From CAYPZL01 sp964415045 (GTDB lineage Bacteria; Planctomycetota; Phycisphaerae; Sedimentisphaerales; Anaerobacaceae): 16,148 nucleotides of DNA. The position numbers and the translations under genes were made by a program. Positions 6,700-14,000 of this stretch are shown here, piece after piece (positions within the stretch are counted from its first letter, which is position 1; every line of letters begins with the position of its first letter). The DNA lies in assembly GCA_964415045.1 (NCBI GenBank), contig CAYPZL010000132.1, positions 1 through 16,148 on the forward strand, read 5' to 3'. Below the pieces are notes generated by a model that ran no database searches, had not been told where the DNA came from, and saw nothing but the letters and a program-made list of their open reading frames with translations.

Positions 6700-7329
6700 A
6701 TGAGAAATAAAGGTTCGGCAGGCTCATTGACTGCGATCATCGTCGTCGGGTTTCTGGTGTTTACCCTCTTCCTGGGTCTGGCCCTGTTCGGCTGGTACAA
6801 GGCCGGCTACAACAAGGCCGTCCGACTCGAGCAGGGAGCCGAAGAGGCCTGGGCCAACGTGGACGCTCAATTGCAACGCCGGCTCGATCTCGTCCCGAAC
6901 CTGGTCGCGACGGTCAAGGGATACGCCACACAGGAGAAGGAGCTGTTCGAGAACATCGCCCGCTCGCGCGAGAAGTACTTCCAGGCCGGCAATGTCGCGG
7001 GCAAGATCGAGGCCTCCAATCAGCTCAGCGGCTTCCTCTCGCGCCTGCTGGTCTTGCAGGAGAGGTACCCCGACCTCAAGGCCAACCAGAACTTCCTCGC
7101 GCTGCAGGATCAGTTGGAGGGCACCGAGAACCGCATTTCCGTGGCGCGGACCCGCTACAACCAGGCCGTCAAAGCGCTGAACACCTACACCCGAGAGCTC
7201 TTCGGGGCGTGGTTCTGCAAGAGGGCCGGCGTCGAGGCCGGCGAATACTTCGAAGCCACCGGCCAGGCGCAAACGGAGGTCCCCAAAGTAGATTTTTCCG
7301 CGCCCCAACCGCAGCCCGCGCCGCAGTAG
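6700..7329 (+). CDS. LemA family protein
   Basis: A 209-residue protein with one N-terminal membrane segment at about 9-31 (SLTAIIVVGFLVFTLFLGLA) and then a long helical LemA domain. Family motifs are YNKAVRLEQGAEEAWANVD, QLQRRLDLVPNLVATVKGYA, YPDLKANQNFLALQDQLEGT, EN-RISVARTRYNQAVKALN and a C-terminal FEATGQAQTEVPKVDF, followed by a short Pro/Gln-rich end. The biochemical role of LemA is not established; it is commonly paired with TPM/YgcG proteins, as here. The ATG at 6700 is supported by AAGGAA about eight bases upstream. The gene ends 87 bases before fucosidase 1, so read-through into that gene is possible. No clear terminator follows. Confidence 0.93.
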   Translation: MRNKGSAGSLTAIIVVGFLVFTLFLGLALFGWYKAGYNKAVRLEQGAEEAWANVDAQLQRRLDLVPNLVATVKGYATQEKELFENIARSREKYFQAGNVAGKIEASNQLSGFLSRLLVLQERYPDLKANQNFLALQDQLEGTENRISVARTRYNQAVKALNTYTRELFGAWFCKRAGVEAGEYFEATGQAQTEVPKVDFSAPQPQPAPQ

Positions 7330-7372
7330 AAATCGGCAGAGCGCCTCTATCAGCGACCGCAGGAAACAACAC

Positions 7373-7408
7373 ATGAAGCCGAGCTTGGGCCCATCCGGGC
7401 TCTTCTGA
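7373..7408 (+). promoter_or_regulatory. Mini-ORF and hairpin in the leader of fucosidase 1
   Basis: An 11-codon frame, MKPSLGPSGLF, starts at an ATG eight bases after AGGA. It ends with TGA at 7406-7408, overlapping the GAGGG ribosome site of the fucosidase. A stem GGGCCC / GGGCTC (7387-7392 with 7397-7402, loop ATCC, one G-T pair) lies inside it. The arrangement would allow translational coupling or leader control; it may be chance. Confidence 0.25.
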
Positions 7409-7416
7409 GGGTCAAG

Positions 7417-8790
7417 ATGATGAGGAAAATTCAACGAGTCCTCTTGATGACGTTGGCCGCCGTTGTTTTGATTCGCGCCACGTCGCGTGGTGCGGTTGTT
7501 GAACGGAAGCTCGCGACGCCCACGCCGGAACAAGCCGCCTGGCAGGACCTCGAGATCGGCATGTTCATCCACTACGATTTCTGGGTCTTCAAGCGGGACG
7601 TCAGACAGTGGCACTGGAAAGAGGTCTCGTGCGACCTGTACCAGCCCACGAAGCTCGACACAGACCAGTGGATCGAAACGGCCAAAGCGATGGGGGCAAA
7701 GTACGCCGTGCTGACCGCCAAGCACGGCACCGGCTTCCTCCAATGGCAGAGCGACGCCTACCCCTTTGGACTCAAGCAATCGAGCTGGCGAAACGGCAAG
7801 GGCGATCTGGTACGAGACTTCGTGAATTCGTGCCGCAAATACGGGATCAAGCCGGGCATCTATTGCCACCTCGTATACAACGACTATCTCGAGATCGGCC
7901 ACCCGGGCAAAGTGAACCGGGGCACGGGCAACGACCCCGAGAAACAGGCCCGCTATGCCGGAATCTGCGAACTGATGCTCACCGAATTGCTCGGCAACTA
8001 TGGTCCGCTCGTGGAGATCTGGTTCGACGGGGGCGCCCTGCCGCCCGAGCAGGGCGGTCCGAACATCGGCCCCCTGATCCGGAAGTACCAGCCGCACGCT
8101 GTCGTCTTCCAGAGCGACCAGGCCACCATCCGCTGGGTCGGAAATGAAAGTGGCGTCGCCGGCTATCCGTGCTGGTCCACCGTCCCCAGCGTCGACTCCA
8201 TTCACACAGACGCCACCGTCCAGGCGCACGGCGACCCGAACGGCGGCGTCTGGATGCCCGGTGAATGTGACGTACCGCTGCCCGGGCACGGGTGGAACTG
8301 GACCCCGGACCAGGACCCAAACATCGAACCACTCGAAGCGCTGATGGAGATCTACTACAAATCGGTCGGGCGAAACTGCAATCTGCTGCTCAACGCCACG
8401 CCCAACGACCAGGGCCTGATTCCGGAAGCCAACGTCAAACACTACGTCGCCTTCGGAAAGGAAATCGCCCGGCGGTTCGGCAAAAGCGTCAGGGAAACGC
8501 GAGGTCGAGGCCATACGCTCACGCTCTCATTCGACCGTCCGACCACCGTCGACCACGTCATCGTCATGGAAGACATCCTCCACGGCCAGCGCGTCCGGGC
8601 CTATGTGGTCGAGGCCCTCACGGGTACGACATGGTCCGAGATCGCGCGCGGTACTTCCATCGGCCACAAGAAAATCGACCGTTTCGAGCCGACCGAGGTC
8701 TCCCAACTGCGCTGGCGCTGCAGCAAAGCGGTTGCGATCCCCATCATCCGAAAGTTCGCCGCCTATAACACCACGGCGACCCGAGACTGA
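7417..8790 (+). CDS. Secreted GH29 alpha-L-fucosidase with C-terminal beta-sandwich (fucosidase 1)
   Basis: A 457-residue retaining glycosidase of family GH29. The signal peptide is at 1-26. The catalytic barrel starts with LEIGMFIHYD near 45-54, then VLTAKHGTGFLQW (98-110), and has the nucleophile-type Asp204 in EIWFDGG. Glu283 in WMPGECDVPLPGHGW is a candidate acid/base, by comparison with the group-B form of the family, and LLLNATPNDQGLIP (323-336) is the family tail motif. Residues from about 360 form a beta-rich domain like a F5/8-type carbohydrate-binding module (TLTLSFDRPTTVDHVIVMED onward). In many relatives the first motif reads KHHDGF; here the second histidine is Gly, which may narrow or change specificity. 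The start ATG at 7417 follows GAGGG by five bases; a second ATG is adjacent. The likely role is release of L-fucose from polysaccharide outside the cytoplasm. Confidence 0.93.
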   Translation: MMRKIQRVLLMTLAAVVLIRATSRGAVVERKLATPTPEQAAWQDLEIGMFIHYDFWVFKRDVRQWHWKEVSCDLYQPTKLDTDQWIETAKAMGAKYAVLTAKHGTGFLQWQSDAYPFGLKQSSWRNGKGDLVRDFVNSCRKYGIKPGIYCHLVYNDYLEIGHPGKVNRGTGNDPEKQARYAGICELMLTELLGNYGPLVEIWFDGGALPPEQGGPNIGPLIRKYQPHAVVFQSDQATIRWVGNESGVAGYPCWSTVPSVDSIHTDATVQAHGDPNGGVWMPGECDVPLPGHGWNWTPDQDPNIEPLEALMEIYYKSVGRNCNLLLNATPNDQGLIPEANVKHYVAFGKEIARRFGKSVRETRGRGHTLTLSFDRPTTVDHVIVMEDILHGQRVRAYVVEALTGTTWSEIARGTSIGHKKIDRFEPTEVSQLRWRCSKAVAIPIIRKFAAYNTTATRD

Positions 8791-8810
8791 CCCATCTGGC
8801 AACGCACTCA

Positions 8811-9059
8811 TCGTCCCTGCAGTACAAGGGTGACGGCGAATTCTGGACGCCGCTCACCTTTGCGACGGCCCAACAGCTGGCGGCCTTCCCCTCGGGTGAC
8901 TGGACCTTCACCGTCTCGTATATCGACGGCGAAGCGGACATCACGACTGTCCCGTACCGCGAGCCGGAAGGCGGGGACATCCCGCTCGTCACCCAGGAAA
9001 TGCCGACGCAGAACAGGAACTTTCCTTCCGCACGCGCTCCTGGTAGCTCGCGCGGCTGA
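8811..9059 (+). pseudogene. Start-less remnant of a secreted-protein gene
   Basis: Between fucosidase 1 and the thioesterase (8791-9143, 353 bases) no intact gene is seen. One frame, open after a stop at 8766-8768 and closed by TGA at 9057-9059, reads as convincing protein: SLQYKGDGEFWTPLTFATA, then FPSGDWTFTVSYIDGEA and VPYREPEGGDIPLVTQEM, before a low-quality C-terminus. The alternating hydrophobic and aromatic pattern and the phrase TFTVSYIDG suggest a beta-sandwich of a surface or secreted protein. It has no ATG, GTG or ribosome site at its beginning, so it looks like the 3' end of a gene whose front was deleted. The family is not identified. An unusual start or a frameshift from the fucosidase is less likely, because the frames differ and no slippery site was seen. 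Confidence 0.5.
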
Positions 9060-9107
9060 GTCTCCAACGCATGAAGGCGCAACTTCGAATTCTCCCGCAC
9101 TTGGTGG

Positions 9108-9137
9108 TTGACTTCCCCGCCCTCCTGGCGACACTAT
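9108..9137 (+). promoter_or_regulatory. Candidate promoter of the thioesterase, possibly leaderless
   Basis: TTGACT (9108-9113), an 18-base spacer and CACTAT (9132-9137). The ATG at 9144 is only six bases after the -10 box, about where transcription would begin, and no good ribosome site precedes it. A leaderless mRNA would fit. The -10 match is weak. Confidence 0.3.
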
Positions 9138-9143
9138 GGGGTC

Positions 9144-9641
9144 ATGATGAACGAAAAAGGCAAAACGCCGAGTGAGAGTGCGGTTGAGACGCGGTATCTG
9201 GTGATGCCCCAGCAGGCCAATCCCCGGGGGACCGCTTTCGGCGGGGCGATCATGGGCTGGATCGACATGGTCGCGGCCATGGCGGCCGAGCGGCATTGCG
9301 GCACCGAGGTCGTCACCGCCGGCATCGATTCGCTGATTTTCAAAGCCCCTGTACGCATCGGAGACCACGTCGTGCTCCAGGCCGCGGTCAACTACGTCAG
9401 CCGCTCCTCCATGGAAGTCGGCGTCCGGGTCACGCGCGAGAACCCGTGCACGGGCGAAAGAGCCGTCGCGACCACCGCGCATTTAACGCTCGTGGCGCTG
9501 GATCACAACAAGAGGCCGACGCCTGCGCCACCGCTGCGACCGGAGACGGAGGATGAGAAACGGCGTTACGAGAACGCCAAACACCGCGTTCGCCTCCGCA
9601 AGGAGCGTCTCGTGGCCGCACGGAACACTCTGCCCCCGTAG
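9144..9641 (+). CDS. Hotdog-fold acyl-CoA thioesterase, YciA/BACH type
   Basis: A 165-residue cytoplasmic enzyme expected to hydrolyse acyl-CoA to free acid and CoA. The hotdog domain shows ANPRGTAFGGAIMGWIDMVA (25-44, with catalytic-type Asp41), VVTAGIDSLIFKAPVRIGD (56-74), and RSSMEVGVRVTRENPCTGE followed by ATTAHLTLVALD. A charged helical tail (PETEDEKRRYENAKHRVR) follows, as in YciA/BACH proteins, which work as hexamers. Chain-length preference cannot be read from sequence. The start is ATG 9144 or the adjacent ATG 9147; an upstream in-frame ATG at 9108 would add residues not seen in the family, so I exclude it. Fucosidase 2 follows 55 bases later. No link between thioester and fucose metabolism is evident. 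Confidence 0.88.
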   Translation: MMNEKGKTPSESAVETRYLVMPQQANPRGTAFGGAIMGWIDMVAAMAAERHCGTEVVTAGIDSLIFKAPVRIGDHVVLQAAVNYVSRSSMEVGVRVTRENPCTGERAVATTAHLTLVALDHNKRPTPAPPLRPETEDEKRRYENAKHRVRLRKERLVAARNTLPP

Positions 9642-9644
9642 AAA

Positions 9645-9660
9645 GAGGGTGGCTGCCCTC
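9645..9660. other. Short hairpin after the thioesterase
   Basis: GAGGG (9645-9649), TGGCTG and CCCTC (9656-9660) form a five-base-pair stem four bases after the thioesterase stop. There is no T-run. It may be a weak 3'-end structure; read-through to fucosidase 2 is likely. Confidence 0.25.
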
Positions 9661-9696
9661 CAACCAAGACATCCAAACCACATCAAGGAGACCGCT

Positions 9697-10995
9697 ATGA
9701 CGATTCGAAAAGCACTCTGCCTCTTTCTGCTGGTCACTATCAACAGCGGCGCGGCCTCGGCCGCCAACAAGCCCGAGCGGACCGAGTGGTTCATCGATCA
9801 GGCGCTCGGAATGTTCGTGCACTGGAGCGTCGATTCGCAGCTCGGCTCGGTGATCAGCCACTCGATGGTCGGCGCCTCCGACGACTACCTCGACCGGTTC
9901 ATCCACGAGCTTCCGCAGACGTTCTACCCCCAGCGTTTCGACCCGGACGAGTGGGCCCGCTTAGCAAGAGTCGCGGGCATGAAGTACATGGTGTTCACGA
10001 CGAAGCACCACAGCGGTTTCTGCATGTTCGACACGCGAACGACGGATTTCAACATCATGAACACGCCGTACGGACGCGACATCACCAGGCAGGTCGTCGA
10101 CGCCTGCCGCCGACAGGGCGTAGGGGTCGGCTTCTACTTCTCGCCCGACGATTTCTGGATGCTGCACAAGCAGGGCAAGGACGTGAGCCGCCGCCGGCCC
10201 GAAGCCTTGCCTGTCAACAACCCCGAACTGATGGCCCACAACAAGGCCCAACTCTGCGAGCTGCTGACGAACTACGGGCCCGTCGACGCGCTCTTCATCG
10301 ACGGCCAGCCCGACGGGCTCAAGGAATTAGCCTGGGAGCTGCAACCGCATCTCGTCATCACCCGGGGCGAGATGGAGACCCCCGAGCAGAAAACCCCCGA
10401 CGAGCCTATGCCCGGGCCCTGGGAGGCCTGCTACACGCTGGGCACGCAGTGGCAGTTCAAACCGACCAATGAAGACTACAAGTCCGGCGGGCAACTGATC
10501 CAAATGCTCATCGAGATTCGCGCCAAGGGCGGCAACTTCCTGCTCAACGTCGGCCCCCAACCCAACGGGATCATCCCCTTCGAGCAGGAGCGGCGCATTC
10601 GCGAGATGGCGCTGTGGCTGTTTATCAACCGCGAGGCAGTGTACCAGATTCGCCCCTGGAACGTCATTCGCGAAGGCGACGTCTGGTTCACCAGGGCCAA
10701 GGACACCGACACCGTCTACGCCATCCTCACGAAGGTGCCTGACTGGAAGAAAGGGCAGCGCAAGGAGTTCACGCTAAAGAGCGTCCGGGCGACGGACCGC
10801 AGCACCGTGAGCGTGCTCGGGCAGTCGGGGCGAGTCCTGGAATACAACCCCAAGGCCAATCCCGAAACGCGGTGGACACAAGAGGATGATGGTCTTCACG
10901 TCTCGGTCATGCGAGCCCAGCGGATCTACAACAACAGCCGCTGGCCCAATCCGCTCGTGTTGAAAATCACCCACGCGCGGGCCGCCGAGAAGTAA
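9697..10995 (+). CDS. Secreted GH29 alpha-L-fucosidase (fucosidase 2)
   Basis: A 432-residue GH29 enzyme with signal peptide 1-22 (ALCLFLLVTINSGAASA). The barrel holds LGMFVHWSVDSQ (37-48), the classic VFTTKHHSGFCMFDT (99-113), GVGFYFSPDDFWM, the nucleophile-type Asp202 in VDALFIDGQPDG, Glu243 in PWEACYTLGTQW, and GGNFLLNVGPQPNGIIP (278-294). A compact beta-domain follows (about 325-428). Unlike fucosidase 1 it keeps the His-His pair and lacks the F5/8-like module, so it is a distinct subgroup and not a recent duplicate. The start at 9697 is fixed by a perfect AAGGAG six bases upstream; an in-frame extension to 9553 overlaps the thioesterase and is rejected. It ends seven bases from the convergent activase gene, with no terminator visible between them. 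Confidence 0.94.
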   Translation: MTIRKALCLFLLVTINSGAASAANKPERTEWFIDQALGMFVHWSVDSQLGSVISHSMVGASDDYLDRFIHELPQTFYPQRFDPDEWARLARVAGMKYMVFTTKHHSGFCMFDTRTTDFNIMNTPYGRDITRQVVDACRRQGVGVGFYFSPDDFWMLHKQGKDVSRRRPEALPVNNPELMAHNKAQLCELLTNYGPVDALFIDGQPDGLKELAWELQPHLVITRGEMETPEQKTPDEPMPGPWEACYTLGTQWQFKPTNEDYKSGGQLIQMLIEIRAKGGNFLLNVGPQPNGIIPFEQERRIREMALWLFINREAVYQIRPWNVIREGDVWFTRAKDTDTVYAILTKVPDWKKGQRKEFTLKSVRATDRSTVSVLGQSGRVLEYNPKANPETRWTQEDDGLHVSVMRAQRIYNNSRWPNPLVLKITHARAAEK

Positions 10996-11002
10996 GCGCG
11001 GC

Positions 11003-14000
11003 CTACCGCTCCGCGGGCGCCTCATTCGGCGTCCGCGCAGTCGTGGCGGCGCTTTCGACGATCGCGGGTCGGCTCTGCCCGGCAGGGCGGCCTCGGTCAC
11101 GCAAGAGGTCGCGTTTCTGGTAGCACTGTTCCTGGAAGACGGCAATCTCAGCGGCGAGATTGGCATTCGGCGAATCGCCGAAGAACGCGTGAATGATCGG
11201 GAAGACCAGGTCCGGCTTCTTCTTGCGGTGCTCCTTGACCATCGCCTCGATCTTGGCCGTGGCGACTCCCTCCTGCATGCAGGTGAAGGGCCCGACGTGG
11301 AAGATGCCGGAGACGCAGGCATCGCCGTGCGGTTGAATCAGTTCGTGCATGAAATAATACGCGATGCCCGTGCTGACCGGCGATTCGCCCTGGATGTCGC
11401 CGTGCCCCTCGTGGTTGGCTTCCAGGGTTTCGATCATCTCCATCGGGTGCGGCAGCACGTGCCGACCGGCGAGAACCTCGTGGAACGGCACCGCCAGCTT
11501 TTCGCTGACGTGCGCCATGTACCGGCCCTTGAGCACAGACTTACTTGCCTTCCCCGCCGCGGCCAGGGTGCGCCCGAACTGGAACGCTTTCGCCGCGAGG
11601 ACCGCGTCCCCCTTGGCGTTGCGCAGGTTAATCCGATTGATGTACAGCAGCCAGTCGGTAATCGGGTCGCGCACAACCTCGAGCTGTTTGTCCTCGAGCT
11701 GGCGGATTACGTAATTGGTATATGGATCGTGCTGCCGCATATAGATTTCGCCGATATAGAGCACCAGCGGAAAACGCTCGTGACAGCGACGCGGGGCCGC
11801 CTCGAAAGCCGCCACCGTCTCCTGCCCCCAGCGCACCAGCTCATCCGTCTCGGCGCCCGCTGAGATGACCTCTCCCAGCGCATCGAGCCTCTCCTTCTTG
11901 AGGGTATCCATGGCCTCCTTGTCTTCGGCGTAGGGCCGGAAGCGTCGCAACGTGTCCTCGAGAAGATCCGCAGCGTGGATTCCCTTAAACAGAATCTGCT
12001 GCATCTTGATCTTGTCGCTGGCGCCCATCCCGCCAGGCAGGGGGATATCGATGTAGTCGGTCTCCGAGGAGGGGCCGACGACAGGGATTCTCTCCAGCCC
12101 TTCGAGGCGCATGCACTCGCGCAGAACTTCGCTGTACTTGCCGAATCGGCACGGGCCGCTCGTGGTCGGCAGCATCACCAGGAAACGGTCTTCCACCTCC
12201 CCGACGCTGCTCTCTTCGATCTTCTCCTGCAGGTACCCGATCGCGTCGCCCACGACACCTTTGAGCGGATAGCACACCTCGGTGTATATGTGCTTGCGCG
12301 CGACCTCGTACCCGCGCTGCGTATTCGTGGGCAGCACTTCACTGTGAATCCCGAAATAGGCCAAGCCGGCCGTGGCGATGTGGCTCGCGTCCCCCATGTA
12401 CGGAATCAGCCAGGTCCGCTTGTCATACGTGTCGGCCGACTCCCTGCGCAGCCTCTCCATATTCAGCGGCACCGGTCGACTCTGATTCACCACCCGCTCG
12501 TGCGCTTCGGTGCGCGTAACAAATGGAGCGTTGTTCGTCTGCGCATCGGTAAGCAACACCAGCAGCGGCTTGTTCACCGCTTGCTGGATCCGTTCCTCCT
12601 GGTACATCTTCAAGCTGTCCGGGCCGCAGGCGAAATTCATCATCCGGATCGCAAAGAGATTCGGATGATCCGCCACGAAAAGGCTCGCCTTGAGAATCTT
12701 TACGCTCTGCACCCAGAACTCGTTGTCCACGAACGGATCGATCGCAACATCTTTAAACCTGTGCTCCAGGAATTGCTGCGGGATGTAGTCGAGACCGCGA
12801 ACCTGGGAGAACATCGCGCCCGAGTTGGAGCTGGCCTCCGGGTCCAGAAGAACGTAATCCCTGCCGATGCCCACATACGCCTTGCCGCCGTCGCGCTCGA
12901 TGCGCTGGAGGAACTTGTCGCCCTCGGCGTGCAGGTCTGCCCTGAAGCGGCGCTCGGCGTCGCCCGCATAGGCCATCGCCGCTTTGATCTGTCCCTCGGT
13001 CCGAGAGAAGCCAAGGCGGTCGAATTCCAGCTTGATCTGACGAACCAGCAGCGGCTGGTCGCCGAAGTGCAGGATCGGGTTGATCTGTTTGTTCTTGTCA
13101 AGGGAAAGCACGTCATTGAGGACGTATCCTTCCGACTCGGTATAGATACAATACTTCAGGTGCGGCGGTTTCTCCTGCCGCTGCTCGATGAAGCTCGGAT
13201 TGAACAGATACTCCACCTGCGGATGGTCGTTGAGGACTGCGGCGTGGCCCGTGGCCAGCTTCCGCGCGATACAAAACTCCGTCCGTGAGTTGTCCACCCC
13301 GATCTTGGCTATGTCCTTGTCGCTGCGCGGCGAGACCACCGGGTAGAAGCCGAGCTTCCGCAGCAACGCCGCGCTCCAGATGCCTTTCTCGCCGAGCGTG
13401 GCCATACTGCGCTTGATACCCACGGTGGGCCCGTCCGCCTCGACCGACGCGATGTCCTTGAGCAGGCAACCCTGTTGCTTGAAGTGCTTCTCGTAGATTT
13501 TGTGGTAGCGGTCGACATAGTTGGTCTTGGGCTTCTTGACCGCCTCTGAATTGCCGCGCGGGCAGAAGCCACCGGTGATGATTTCATCATCCTCGATGTG
13601 GAAGACCTCAAGCTCACAGTCGCGGATGCCGCAGGATTTCTCACCGAACAGCTCGCGGCACATCACCCTGCGCTTGTCGAACGCCATGTCGACCAGTCCC
13701 CACCCCCGGAAGGCCGTTCCGTACGCGCGGCCCTCTTTCTCCAGCTCCCTTATCTGCTCGATGATATCGAGGCCCTGCCCCCACGCGCCGAACATCTCTC
13801 GGTGCGGGTAGGCTCCAATCTCCTTCTCGGTGACCTGGGCCAGCGCCGCCAGGAAGGCTTTTCCCAGCGCCGGTCCGCCCTGCGCGGAGCATTTATCGCC
13901 GCAATGCTGGGCCCCGCCGACGAACTTGTAGTAGTAGCTGGCCGCCGTCCCGCGTACGATGGCCGCGGCGATCTCGTCCCGGCTGAACCCCTCGGCGATC

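Noticed and set aside
6724..8514. A 596-codon minus-strand open frame opposite lemA and fucosidase 1
   Set aside because: It spans two well-supported plus-strand genes and their gap and has no known motifs; an antisense frame produced by high GC.
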